The position numbers and the translations under genes are program-made. Below, in pieces: positions 1 through 9,451 of a DNA stretch of 64,000 nucleotides. The notes beneath the pieces are model-generated. The model saw only the letters and a list, made by a program, of their open reading frames with translations. It made no database searches and was not told the origin of the DNA. The DNA comes from Oscillospiraceae bacterium (GTDB lineage Bacteria > Bacillota > Clostridia > Oscillospirales > CAG-272): assembly GCA_015065285.1 (NCBI GenBank), contig SVQP01000001.1, positions 56,985 through 120,984 of the forward strand. Direction: 5' to 3'. Within the stretch, counting starts at the first letter, position 1; the number at the start of each line of letters is the position of its first letter.

Positions 1-694
1 AAACCAAGCGCAGCAGATCCATGATAAATCTGACCGCGGTATCGATGGGATGAATGCCCATACGGGAGAGCACCAACAAAATCACGATCAGAACGATTCC
101 GGTATATCTTTCATACTGCATGACCTTGAAATACAGCTTGGTAGGCAGGAAGATATAGATGAATCGGGAACCGTCAAACGGGGGAACGGGGATCAGATTA
201 AAGAGCGCCAGCGCAAGATTGAGATAGGTGGCAAGATCCAGAAAGATCAGCAGCACCTCTACGGCAACGTGCGGATTTTGCGCAGCGCCTGCCAGCACCA
301 AAAAGAAGGCGGTCAGCATATAAAGCGTATGGCTGATCAGCGCCATGAGCAGGTTGGATACGGGACCTGCAATGCCCGAGAGTGCCATGCCTACTCTGGG
401 ATTTTTAAAATTGCGTGCGTGGATCGGCACGGGATTTGCCCAACCGATGCCAATGGTCAGCATGGCAAGAAAGCCGATGGGATTGAGGTGCTTTAAGGGG
501 TTGAGCGTCAGTCTGCCAAGATCCTTGGCTGTGGGATCGCCCAGCTTGTAAGCAACCCATCCGTGTGCAGTTTCGTGCACACACAGGGAAAGCATAATAA
601 TGGGGAGCGAGAGCAGCACGGAGATCAGTGCCCACTTGAAGCTCTCTCCTTCAAATCCATAGGTTATGCCGGTTTGAATCAAATTTAATAACAT
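1..694 (-). CDS. Site-2 protease-like M50 family zinc metallopeptidase (partial, runs off the window edge)
   Basis: Not in the ORF track because no stop lies in the window. Reverse-strand translation from ATG at 694 gives MLLNLIQTGITYGFEGESFKWALISVLLSLPIIMLSLCVHETAHGWVAYKLGDPTAKDLGRLTLNPLKHLNPIG..., with HExxH (HETAH) and hydrophobic segments. Confidence 0.85.
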   Translation of the reverse strand, partial: MLLNLIQTGITYGFEGESFKWALISVLLSLPIIMLSLCVHETAHGWVAYKLGDPTAKDLGRLTLNPLKHLNPIGFLAMLTIGIGWANPVPIHARNFKNPRVGMALSGIAGPVSNLLMALISHTLYMLTAFFLVLAGAAQNPHVAVEVLLIFLDLATYLNLALALFNLIPVPPFDGSRFIYIFLPTKLYFKVMQYERYTGIVLIVILLVLSRMGIHPIDTAVRFIMDLLRLV

Positions 695-697
695 GTT

Positions 698-2017
698 TTA
701 CCTCGAATAAACGGGATCTTCAACGTCAAGCGCCATCAGATCCTCAAAGGTCTCGCGTCGAACCACCACGCGAGCCTGACCGTCCTTGACCATGACCAGC
801 GGAGGACGGAGGAGCTTGTTGTAGTTGGAAGCCATGGAGTGCTGATATGCACCCGTGACAAGCATGGCGAGCACGTCGCCGCGCACGGGGCGCTGCAGCA
901 TCATGCCTTCGCCCAAAAGGTCGCCCGATTCGCAGCATCTGCCTGCCAGTGTTGCGCAAAAATCTGCGGGCAGGTCAGCCTTGTTGGCAATCAGAGCGGT
1001 ATAGGGGGATTGATAGAGCGCGTATCTGGGGTTATCAGCCATGCCGCCGTCCACCGATACGTAATTTTTGAAGCCGGGAATCTCCTTGACAGAGCCCACG
1101 CTGTACAGCGTCACACCCGCAGCGGCAACCAGGGAGCGTCCGGGCTCCAGAATCACGCGGGGCATGGGGATGCCGTGACTTGTGCACAGCGCTCTGACCT
1201 TATCTGCAAAGGTCTGCATGGTGCCCTCGATATCAAGCTCGGGCTGATCCTTTGTGTAGCGCACGCCAAGACCACCGCCCAGATTGAGCTCGGGCAGGCG
1301 AATGCCGTGAGTGCTTATCATCTCTGCCATGAATTTGACCATCATGGCAGCGGCATCCACAAAGGGCTGCGCGTCAAAGATCTGCGAGCCGATATGGCAG
1401 TGGAAGCCCTGCAAATCCACACCGGGGGCATCCAGTGCCGCCTTGACGATTTGCGCGGCTTGTCCTGTATGAATGGCAGAACCGAACTTGGAATCCACAC
1501 CGCCCGTGGAGATTGCCTTATGTGTGTGCGGATCAATGCCGGGCGTGATGCGCAACAGAATGCGCGCACGCATGCCGCGTGCAAGGCTTGCATTGCTCAG
1601 CGCCTGCAGCTCCTCTGCGTTGTCCACCACAAAGGTGCCAACTCCCATATCCAGTGCCTGTTCGATATCGCGGTCGGTTTTGTTGTTGCCGTGGAAGTAG
1701 ATGCGCTCTGAGGGGAAGCCTGTGCGGCTTGCAATGTAAAGCTCACCGGGGGAGACGCAGTCGATTCCCATGCCCTCGTCGGCGGCGATGCGGTAGATCT
1801 CTGCACAGCAAAGCGCCTTGGAGGCAAAGAGCGGAAGGGCTGCTTCTCCAAAGGATTGCTTGGCGCATCTGATGTAAAGGCGCATCTGCGCGCGGATATA
1901 GTTTTCATCCAGAATATTGACCGGCGTGCCAAACTCACGGGCAAGCTCGACCGTATCCAGACCGCCAATGGTCAGGTGACCTTGGCTGTTTATATCAAAA
2001 TGGGGATAGAGAATCAT
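698..2017 (-). CDS. lysA: Diaminopimelate decarboxylase
   Basis: ORF 698..2068; start trimmed to MILYPHFDINSQGHL. PLP-dependent fold III motifs (FASKALCC, FHGNNK, GGGLGVRY, EPGRSLV, CESGD). Confidence 0.93.
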   Translation of the reverse strand: MILYPHFDINSQGHLTIGGLDTVELAREFGTPVNILDENYIRAQMRLYIRCAKQSFGEAALPLFASKALCCAEIYRIAADEGMGIDCVSPGELYIASRTGFPSERIYFHGNNKTDRDIEQALDMGVGTFVVDNAEELQALSNASLARGMRARILLRITPGIDPHTHKAISTGGVDSKFGSAIHTGQAAQIVKAALDAPGVDLQGFHCHIGSQIFDAQPFVDAAAMMVKFMAEMISTHGIRLPELNLGGGLGVRYTKDQPELDIEGTMQTFADKVRALCTSHGIPMPRVILEPGRSLVAAAGVTLYSVGSVKEIPGFKNYVSVDGGMADNPRYALYQSPYTALIANKADLPADFCATLAGRCCESGDLLGEGMMLQRPVRGDVLAMLVTGAYQHSMASNYNKLLRPPLVMVKDGQARVVVRRETFEDLMALDVEDPVYSR

Positions 2018-2042
2018 GGCAAAATACCTCGTGCTTGGAAAC

Positions 2043-2657
2043 TTAGTTGGGGGTGGGAAGATCTGCATGTGCGCAGATGACCTTCCATACCTCGCTTTTT
2101 CCTTCGCCCTTGAGAGAGGAGAAGGGGATGATGGGGGTACCCTCTTTGATCAGAGGGTGAGAGGCAAGAGAAGCAAAGCTTTTCTCGCGCTCGGTCTTGT
2201 TGAGCTTGTCAACCTTGGTGGCAACAACGGCATAAGGTATGCCGCCGGCATTGAGAAATTCCACCATCATTTCGTCGTCGCGCGTCAGTCCCACGCGGCT
2301 GTCCACCAGCTGCAGCACAAGGCAGAGCAGGTCAACGTTGGGGTTGTTGGTGAAATAGCCGTCGGTCAGTGCCGACCACTTTTTCTTGTCCTCGGGATTG
2401 CGGGCGGCAAAGCCGTAGCCGGGCAGGTCCACAAGGAAAAGCTTCTTATCTACGTTATAGAAATTGACCGTGATGGTTTTGCCGGGCGAGCCGGAAACGC
2501 GCGCCAGCGATTTTCTTCCCAAAAGCGTGTTGAGCAAAGAGCTCTTTCCCACGTTGGAGCGCCCCGAAAAGGCGACCTGCGGAATGGGATTGGTGGGAAA
2601 CTGCTTGGCAAGTCCCGCGCTGATCTGCAGCTGGGAGTTCTGGGTTTGTAAAGCCAT
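2043..2657 (-). CDS. ysxC: Ribosome biogenesis GTPase YsxC/EngB
   Basis: GRSNVGKSSLLN P-loop, DLPGYG, TKVDK; directly downstream of lon, as is common in Firmicutes. Confidence 0.93.
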   Translation of the reverse strand: MALQTQNSQLQISAGLAKQFPTNPIPQVAFSGRSNVGKSSLLNTLLGRKSLARVSGSPGKTITVNFYNVDKKLFLVDLPGYGFAARNPEDKKKWSALTDGYFTNNPNVDLLCLVLQLVDSRVGLTRDDEMMVEFLNAGGIPYAVVATKVDKLNKTEREKSFASLASHPLIKEGTPIIPFSSLKGEGKSEVWKVICAHADLPTPN

Positions 2658-5107
2658 TATTTTACCTCTTTGAATGCCGTTGCGGGAGTGCGCTGTGCGC
2701 TGCTTGCAACGGGAATGTATTCGGGGATGTCGTCGTTTTTGATCTCGACCGATGCAGCGGCAGTGGTGGGCTGCACAAGTGCTATGGCAAGTACGTCCTC
2801 AATGCGGTTGCAGGGAATGAAGCGAACGTTCTCCTTGACCTCGGGATCAATCTTCCAAAGATCGCGCAAATTGTCCGCAGGAATACACACGGTATCTGCC
2901 CCCGCAGCGTAAGCGGCAAGGGATTTTTCCTTCAAGCCGCCAATAGCAAGCACTCTGCCGCGCAGCGTGATCTCACCCGTCATGGCAACCGTGCGCTTGA
3001 CCGGAATGCCCGCAAGTGCGCTGATCATGGCGGTTGCCATAGTCACACCTGCGCTGGGACCGTCCTTGGGCACTGCGCCCTCGGGTACGTGAATATGAAT
3101 ATCCTTTTTGGTATAGAAATCGGTGGGAATGCCGTATTCGGCTGCAACCGAGCGCACCCAGGTCAGTGCGGCACGCGCGCTTTCCTTCATCACGTCGCCA
3201 AGCGAGCCGGTCAGCTCCAGCTTGCCTGTGCCGTCGGTCACGGCAACCTCCACGCGCAGCACGTCGCCGCCCACCTCGGTCCATGCAAGACCGTTGACCT
3301 CGCCGATCTGATCGACGGGGGCAATGGAATCGGGCAGACGCTTGCGCGGGCCAAGATAGCCCTCGATATCACATCCATCGATCGTCACGCGCTTGCAGCC
3401 CTGCTCCACAATCTTCTTGGCAGCCTTGCGGCAAAGATCCGAGATGGCGCGCTCCAGGTTACGCACGCCTGCCTCACGGGTATAATACTCAATCAGCTCG
3501 TCAATGGCTGCGTCGGTCAGCTTGACTGTGCGACCCGAAAGCCCGTGGCGCTTGAGCTGCTTGGGGATCAGGTGGTTTTTGGCAATGCTGTGCTTTTCGT
3601 TTTTGGTATAGGTAACAAGCTCAATGATCTCCATACGGTCAATCAGCGGACGCGGCACGGTTTCCAACGTGTTGGCAGTCGCGATAAACAGGCAGTCGGA
3701 AAGATCAAAGGGCATTTCCACAAAATGGTCGCGGAAGAATTTGTTCTGCTCGGGATCCAGCACCTCAAGTAATGCGGAGGAGGGATCACCGTGCGCACTG
3801 ATCGAGAGCTTGTCGATCTCGTCCAGCAAGATCAGCGGATTGCGCACGCCTGCGCGCGATATGGCGTCAATAATTCTGCCGGGCATGGCACCGATATAGG
3901 TCTTGCGGTGACCGCGGATATCTGCCTCGTCACGCACACCGCCCAAAGAGACGCGTACGTACTTGCGCTTCATGGCGCGAGCAATCGATGCGGCGATCGA
4001 GGTCTTTCCCACACCGGGAGGGCCAACCAGGCAAATGATCTGATTCTTGAGCTCGGGGGAGAGCTGCTTGACAGCCATGAATTCAAGGATTCGCTCCTTG
4101 ACCTTTTCCAGTCCGTCGTGATCCGCATCCAGAATCTTTTTGGCAGCGGCAATATTCACGCGGTCCTTGGTAGTCTTGTTCCAGGGCAGGGAGAGGCAAA
4201 CGTCCAGATAATTTTCCAGTACGTTTGCTTCGGCGGAGCCAAAGGGCGTGCGGGAAAGGCGATCGTTTTCCTTAAGCAGCTTTTTCTCAATTTCCTCGGG
4301 CAGGTGCGCCTGCGCAATTCTCTTGCGGTTTTCATAGATCTCGTTGTCACCCTCGCCAAGCTCCTCCTGCAGGGTTCGGATCTGCTCACGCATGTAATAT
4401 TCCTTTTGGTGTCTTGCAATTCTTTCACGCACGCGCGAGTTGATCATGGCATCGCACTCTAAAATTTCAGCCTCGTGATCCAGCATCAGCGACACGGTCT
4501 CAATGCGCACCATGGGATCAAAGCATTCAAGCACTGTCTGCTTATCCTCGGGGCGGAGCAGCACGTTGGCAGCAATCATATCTGCCAGCACACCGGGGTC
4601 GCGCTGTGCGCGCGCTGCGTGCATGATCTCCTCGCTCGAGGCGGGCAGGTGACGCACCACGCGCTCCATAGAGGTCAGCGCGCGACGCATATAAGCTTCT
4701 GCACGAATGCCGCCGTTGTCCTTGAGTGCGTAGGATTTGCACATGACCTCGGCGTAGGTGGTATCCTCCAAGGGGTGCAGCTGGGTGATCATACCGCGCG
4801 TCATACCCACGGCAATGGCGCGGCTCTGTCCGTCACCGGACTTGACCAGCTGTCTGATTTTGGCAACTGTGCCAACGCGGTACAGCTTGGTAATCGAGGG
4901 CTCGCCGTCGTCCGGCGCGGCAGGGTCACGCAGTGAGACAAGCAGCACGGGCAGGGAGCCTTGTGCTGCAAGCTTTGCAGCCTGTGCCGAGCCAAAGCTG
5001 TCCTCGGTAACGTCGAAATTGATGGTGGCGCCGGGGAAGGCGACAATGCCGCGCAGTGCGATGACCGGCATGGTCAGCTTTTCGGCTGTTTCTATATATC
5101 CAGACAT
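2657..5107 (-). CDS. lon: ATP-dependent endopeptidase Lon
   Basis: ORF 2657..5158; start trimmed to [29 protein letters not shown] Walker [14 protein letters not shown] catalytic Ser region. Confidence 0.96.
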   Translation of the reverse strand: MSGYIETAEKLTMPVIALRGIVAFPGATINFDVTEDSFGSAQAAKLAAQGSLPVLLVSLRDPAAPDDGEPSITKLYRVGTVAKIRQLVKSGDGQSRAIAVGMTRGMITQLHPLEDTTYAEVMCKSYALKDNGGIRAEAYMRRALTSMERVVRHLPASSEEIMHAARAQRDPGVLADMIAANVLLRPEDKQTVLECFDPMVRIETVSLMLDHEAEILECDAMINSRVRERIARHQKEYYMREQIRTLQEELGEGDNEIYENRKRIAQAHLPEEIEKKLLKENDRLSRTPFGSAEANVLENYLDVCLSLPWNKTTKDRVNIAAAKKILDADHDGLEKVKERILEFMAVKQLSPELKNQIICLVGPPGVGKTSIAASIARAMKRKYVRVSLGGVRDEADIRGHRKTYIGAMPGRIIDAISRAGVRNPLILLDEIDKLSISAHGDPSSALLEVLDPEQNKFFRDHFVEMPFDLSDCLFIATANTLETVPRPLIDRMEIIELVTYTKNEKHSIAKNHLIPKQLKRHGLSGRTVKLTDAAIDELIEYYTREAGVRNLERAISDLCRKAAKKIVEQGCKRVTIDGCDIEGYLGPRKRLPDSIAPVDQIGEVNGLAWTEVGGDVLRVEVAVTDGTGKLELTGSLGDVMKESARAALTWVRSVAAEYGIPTDFYTKKDIHIHVPEGAVPKDGPSAGVTMATAMISALAGIPVKRTVAMTGEITLRGRVLAIGGLKEKSLAAYAAGADTVCIPADNLRDLWKIDPEVKENVRFIPCNRIEDVLAIALVQPTTAAASVEIKNDDIPEYIPVASSAQRTPATAFKEVK

Positions 5108-5256
5108 GTAAAAATTCCTTTCGTAAATGGGGAAATACTCGATTTTGATACAGAACACTACTATATCAACTTAGCATTATAACACAAGTACGTTGAAAAT
5201 GCTATACCTTTCAAGGTTTATTTACAATTATAATATAATATTTTCAAAAAAATGCA

Positions 5257-5288
5257 CAAAAAAACGGAATCGGTAAAAACCGATCCCG
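5257..5288 (-). terminator. Intrinsic terminator
   Basis: RNA CGGGAUCGGU-UUUU-ACCGAUUCCG followed by 7 U. Confidence 0.85.
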
Positions 5289-5437
5289 CTTCCGTATCTG
5301 TTCGCGTATGAATCGCGGTGCGAACAGAGCAGATACAACGTTTGGCGTCTTTGCACGCTTGATATCATGAGATTGATATTCCACAAAGTCCGACTTGAGC
5401 TGTACCATGACGACGGAACGTCCTGCTTCCGTCGAGC
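5257..5437 (-). ncRNA. Candidate structured small RNA or lon-upstream leader of unknown family
   Basis: Minus-strand promoter TTTACA-N17-TATAAT (5467-5472 / 5444-5449), several hairpins (CGACGGAA/UUCCGUCG; GUAUCUG..UUCGC/GCGAACAGAUAC; AUAUCA/UGAUAU; GCGU/ACGC), then a strong intrinsic terminator. No convincing ORF. Confidence 0.6.
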
Positions 5438-5443
5438 AAGATT

Positions 5444-5472
5444 ATTATACCGCATCCGCCATGATTTGTAAA
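5444..5472 (-). promoter_or_regulatory. Sigma-A type promoter for the candidate ncRNA
   Basis: TTTACA, 17-nt spacer, TATAAT on the minus strand. Confidence 0.7.
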
Positions 5473-5669
5473 TTAGCAAAGTTGACGATTTTTGACGAGA
5501 TATTTCGTGAAAAGCACTACGGTTGAGAATTTCGCCACGATTTTTCAAAAGCTTTTTGGCTATTTTCCCGATAGACATGCATGTCGTACCGAACGGGCGT
5601 TCCGAAATGGCGCATCAAAGTGCGAAAAAGGAGCTGCCGCACTCGCGCGACAGCTCCTTGAAAAGTGTA

Positions 5670-8288
5670 TCAGCAGTCTCTTTTTTTGATTGCATAAGCT
5701 GCTGCAGTCATAGCAATCAGCAGCATCACAGCGGCAAAGCCTGCGGCGGATTTGCAGCCGGATCCGGCATCCGCGGGCTCGGAATTCTCTTCGCCTTGCT
5801 CGGAGTCCGAGGACTCAATCTGCTCGCTAGGCTGCTCGGTGGAGTCCGAGCCTGTTGCGTTGGCAGCGGTGGAAACGTAGCTGTATTTGAAACGTCCGGA
5901 GGGAGCTACGTCACCGGAGATGTAAAAGTCCATAATATCACCCGAGAAGGTGGTATATACGTAATCGGTGTTGCCTGCGGTGCCTTGATCCGATTCATCG
6001 TGTACGTTATCGGTCCAGGCGAAGTTGATGGTGAAATCGTAGCCATCGATCTTCAGCATGCTCTTGGGCACCTTGACCTGCATGTATTTGCCGCCTACGG
6101 TGTAGTCCACCTCGCCCACTACTTCGGTCTCATAGCCGTTGCCCGTAAAGCGTTCCAGCGTTGCCTTGGTAGCATCGGGAGAGGTTTTGTTGAGCACGTA
6201 ATCAAAGGTTTCCCAGCCTTGATTTTGCTGATCCGAATCGATATAAAGCACCATCCAGAGCGGATCGGTATAAGGAGTGATTTTCTCGTTGCATTCCACG
6301 TAGAAATAAACGTATTGCTCGTCTCTTGCCACGCGCGCACCGATGATATCGTTTCTGCCCGAATATTCATGGTAGGTCAGATCTCCCCAGCCCTCGCCGT
6401 TACGGTCATCCGTGTTGCCGATATAGGCTGCGTAATAGGGAAGAATCTCGTTCCATTGCGTCTCGTCCTTGGTAATATCCACGGTTGCTGCCATGCTGGG
6501 TGTGGGAATGGGACGCACGCCCTTGTATTGACGGATAAAGTTGACCATCTGATAGTAATAGTGGTCTTTAAGATCGCCCTTGGTGGGCTCAATGTCGCGA
6601 GAGAATTCATCGTTGAACTGATCGCAGAAGGCGTTTGGAACGGCAGAAGCCCAGCCCTCGGGCCAATTATCAATGTTTGCCATTGCCCACTCGTTCCAGC
6701 CGGTGATAAAGATCACGCGGGGATCGGTTTCAATCGCATAATTGAATTGCTCGGCAAAGTTATAGCCCCACTTGGATGCTTCCTTGCCCTCGACCTCATA
6801 GCGGTTTTGATAATCGTGGGTGTAAGAGCGACCCATAACAAAGTTGCCGCTCATTGCGCTGATCATATCCAGCTCATAGTTGTGGTTCTGCGCAATGCCG
6901 ACCGTTATCTGCTCCACGTTACCCGTCTTTTTGTCCTTGGTCGAGCCGTAATAAACAGCTTGCGGATAGGTGGAAAGCCAGCCCCATTCGGCAAGAGCGG
7001 TCTTTCCTACCTTGTAGGCAGACTGACCGCCGCGCCAGGTGAAGAAATTCACAATCTCCTTGCCTGCGTTGTCACCGGTGGGAATGGAATTCTTGCGCGC
7101 CATGAGCATGGGCTTACCCTCCCAGTAGAACCACAGCTTGTGGTAGGTGCCGTCACGGTAAAAGTCCATGTAAAGATCGCGCACCTGCACGTTGGTGTTC
7201 TCGCCGCCCGCAAAGGGGAGCATGAAGGAGACCTTAGGGGTCAGTACACCGTCGTCCATAGCGTCCGACCAGGTCTGGAACAGCGCGGTGTAGCCGGGCT
7301 TGTGCGTAATGGTGCCGTTGGTGTTGTCGGTCAGCACGGCGTCAATGCCTGCATTGGCAAGCAGCTCGCCCTGACGTCGGATGACCCAAGTGTCGGTGCT
7401 TTCATAGTAGCCGTAAATGGATTCGTTCCACGAGCCCTGAAATCCTTTGGGTGTCCATACGGGATGGTTCTTGTCTCGCGCTGCCTCGGGATACTGCTCG
7501 ACGGCTTGATGGATGTTGATTACGGGAGGACGGTTGTTGTGCCAGGTCCAGAAGAAAATGGCAACCGTTTTGTCCTCGCGCACGTCACCCACGTCTGCGT
7601 GGGTCAGAGAGGTGCGTCCCAGACCGTCTGTAAATACCCAGGTGTCGGGCATGACCTCGTGGGTATAGATCGGGCTGTCCTCGGGAATGACATACTCGTC
7701 GGGGGCGGTGTGATTGCCGTCCACCGGGATTTCAAAGGGCTCGCATTGGCCAAAGGGCTCTGCGGGCACTTGGGTAAAGGTGATCTTCAGCTCGGGCTCG
7801 CCTGCTTGCTCCTGGCCGTCCAGGTAAAGGAATCCCTTGCTGCCGCTGACGCCGGTGTTGGTCCATACGCCTACCTCGCCGCGGGGCTCGATGACGGCAA
7901 ACAGGTATTCGCCGGCAGGCTGCGGATCAAAGTCCAGGCGATTGGTGGCATTGTCCTGCATGGGGTCAATGCGCACCGAGGCGATGGGCTCTGCCTCCAT
8001 AGAGGCAACGGGATCACCCGTCCATGCAAAAAGTGCCAGCGTGCATGCCGAGTCGGAGGTGGTCCAGGTCGGCATGGCCATGGAAAAGCCGGTGAATTCG
8101 GCGTTGACCTTGGCACGGTAGGCAAACGTTTCCTCAACGCGCACAGCACCGCGCGTGCCGGTACCGTTTTGAATAGATACCTCGGCAGCTCCAGCCGAAA
8201 GCGTCAGGAGGGAAAGGCAGGAGGTAACCATCAGCACAGCCAGAATCAGTGGAAGTGCTTTTGTGAAAAGGGGGGATTTCATAAACAT
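5670..8288 (-). CDS. Secreted, C-terminally membrane-anchored protein with GH99/WbsX-like region and C-terminal CBM9/DOMON-like region
   Basis: Signal peptide; VAIFFWTWHNN, GSWNESIYGYYESTDTWVIRRQGELLANAGIDAVLTDNTNG and IFITGWNEWAMAN resemble the GH99/WbsX-like superfamily. VARDEQYVYFYVECNEKITPYTDPLWMVLYID resembles CBM9/DOMON. C-terminus GSGCKSAAGFAAVMLLIAMTAAAYAIKKRDC. Confidence 0.65.
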   Translation of the reverse strand: MFMKSPLFTKALPLILAVLMVTSCLSLLTLSAGAAEVSIQNGTGTRGAVRVEETFAYRAKVNAEFTGFSMAMPTWTTSDSACTLALFAWTGDPVASMEAEPIASVRIDPMQDNATNRLDFDPQPAGEYLFAVIEPRGEVGVWTNTGVSGSKGFLYLDGQEQAGEPELKITFTQVPAEPFGQCEPFEIPVDGNHTAPDEYVIPEDSPIYTHEVMPDTWVFTDGLGRTSLTHADVGDVREDKTVAIFFWTWHNNRPPVINIHQAVEQYPEAARDKNHPVWTPKGFQGSWNESIYGYYESTDTWVIRRQGELLANAGIDAVLTDNTNGTITHKPGYTALFQTWSDAMDDGVLTPKVSFMLPFAGGENTNVQVRDLYMDFYRDGTYHKLWFYWEGKPMLMARKNSIPTGDNAGKEIVNFFTWRGGQSAYKVGKTALAEWGWLSTYPQAVYYGSTKDKKTGNVEQITVGIAQNHNYELDMISAMSGNFVMGRSYTHDYQNRYEVEGKEASKWGYNFAEQFNYAIETDPRVIFITGWNEWAMANIDNWPEGWASAVPNAFCDQFNDEFSRDIEPTKGDLKDHYYYQMVNFIRQYKGVRPIPTPSMAATVDITKDETQWNEILPYYAAYIGNTDDRNGEGWGDLTYHEYSGRNDIIGARVARDEQYVYFYVECNEKITPYTDPLWMVLYIDSDQQNQGWETFDYVLNKTSPDATKATLERFTGNGYETEVVGEVDYTVGGKYMQVKVPKSMLKIDGYDFTINFAWTDNVHDESDQGTAGNTDYVYTTFSGDIMDFYISGDVAPSGRFKYSYVSTAANATGSDSTEQPSEQIESSDSEQGEENSEPADAGSGCKSAAGFAAVMLLIAMTAAAYAIKKRDC

Positions 8289-8315
8289 GATCTCCTTTCA
8301 TGGTTTTCTGTGAAT

Positions 8316-8344
8316 ATTATACCATAATAATCCTTGGCGTGCAA
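8316..8344 (-). promoter_or_regulatory. Sigma-A type promoter for the secreted GH-like gene
   Basis: Minus strand TTGCAC-N17-TATAAT. Confidence 0.6.
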
Positions 8345-8402
8345 TGCTTTCGGCATATTTTATCGCTGTTTGGAAAGCGCGGAAAAATTTTTTGAAAACC
8401 TA

Positions 8403-8431
8403 TTGACAAATCAGCGAGCTTATGGTAAAAT
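8403..8431 (+). promoter_or_regulatory. Sigma-A promoter of the infC-rpmI-rplT operon
   Basis: TTGACA-N17-TAAAAT. Confidence 0.8.
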
Positions 8432-8439
8432 AGCACGGT

Positions 8440-8580
8440 AAATGAAGTGAAGCCCCTCGGTTTCCACCCTGCCGCCCGGAGCGCGCATGGGTTGATATTC
8501 TCTTATCTTGCACCAAAAGGATCGGTGCAGTGGGCGTACGGGGGCAGTTTGCTTCTGTACGATTTTTATTTTTCGGAGGT
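8440..8580 (+). promoter_or_regulatory. infC leader (L20-leader-like) with terminal attenuator hairpin
   Basis: ~140-nt leader. 11-bp hairpin cgtacgggggc-agttt-gcttctgtacg (8535-8561) followed by atttttattttt just before the infC RBS. Confidence 0.72.
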
Positions 8581-8588
8581 GCATACCC

Positions 8589-9113
8589 ATCGCTACCAAT
8601 CAAAAAGACACGCTTATTAATGAAGAGATCGACTGTGCGCAGATCCGCGTGATCGGCACTGACGGCGCCATGCTCGGTATTATGAGCTCTGATCAGGCAT
8701 TGCAGATGGCTTACGATAAGTCGCTGGATCTTGTGATGATGTCTCCCGATGCCAATCCCCCCGTGTGCAAGATCATGGACTATGGCAAGTATCGCTTTGA
8801 AAAGGATAAGCGCGAGAAGGAAGCAAAGAAGAAGCAGCAGGTGATTGAAACCAAGGAAATTCAGCTCTCCTGCCGCATTGACACCCACGACTACGAAACC
8901 AAGATGAAGCGCGGCAGAAAGTTCCTCGAGCAGGGGAACAAGGTCAAGGTCGTGCTGGTATTCCACGGCCGTGAGATGAGCCACCAGCAATTGGGTAAGG
9001 ACATGATTGACAGATTTATTGACGACTGTGCCGACCTTGGTACGACCGACAAGAAGCCTGTGCTCAACGGCAAGCTGCTCAGCGTAGTCATTTCGCCCAT
9101 CAAGAAAAAGTAA
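8589..9113 (+). CDS. infC: Translation initiation factor IF-3, probable AUC start codon
   Basis: In frame with ORF 8508..9113. Protein IATNQKDTLINEEIDCAQIRVIGTDGAMLGIMS... is IF-3. GGAGGT lies 8 nt before ATC and no upstream ATG has an equivalent RBS. Confidence 0.9.
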   Translation: MATNQKDTLINEEIDCAQIRVIGTDGAMLGIMSSDQALQMAYDKSLDLVMMSPDANPPVCKIMDYGKYRFEKDKREKEAKKKQQVIETKEIQLSCRIDTHDYETKMKRGRKFLEQGNKVKVVLVFHGREMSHQQLGKDMIDRFIDDCADLGTTDKKPVLNGKLLSVVISPIKKK

Positions 9114-9221
9114 ATTCGTTCATTTTATTACCCCCGAAGGTGCGTCCTTTCCATTGCGCCCCAAGGGGAAAATGATAGTGCCATGAGCACGCCAATCTAA
9201 ATTGAAAAGGAGAAAAGTAAA

Positions 9222-9419
9222 ATGGGAAAGGTTAAGACACATAAGGCTTCGGCTAAGAGATTTTCCGTTACCGGAACCGGCAAGGTTAAGATGAACCACA
9301 GCCACCACCGCCACAAGCTGGGCATTAAGGATCAGAAGAGAAAGAGACATCTGCGCACCGGTGCAACCATTGCAAGCGCAAAGGTCACTGCAAACATCAG
9401 AGAACTGATTCAGAAGTAA
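9222..9419 (+). CDS. rpmI: 50S ribosomal protein L35
   Basis: [34 protein letters not shown]...; between infC and rplT. Confidence 0.97.
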   Translation: MGKVKTHKASAKRFSVTGTGKVKMNHSHHRHKLGIKDQKRKRHLRTGATIASAKVTANIRELIQK

Positions 9420-9451
9420 TCGGAAGAAATTAGCAGAAGGAGGATAAGAAA

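Noticed and set aside
5257-5437. Small SRP RNA (scRNA/4.5S) as identity of the lon-upstream RNA
   Set aside because: Lacks the conserved GGAAGGAAGCAGCC apical region, and the chain of hairpins does not match the single long SRP hairpin.
5228-5578. 116-aa minus-strand ORF in the lon upstream region
   Set aside because: Covers the promoter, hairpins and terminator of the candidate ncRNA; the peptide has no domain-like pattern, so an RNA explanation is preferred.
5523-8327. 934-aa plus-strand ORF opposite the secreted GH-like gene
   Set aside because: Antisense shadow ORF from codon bias: no signal peptide, RBS or family motif, and the opposite strand encodes a coherent secreted protein.
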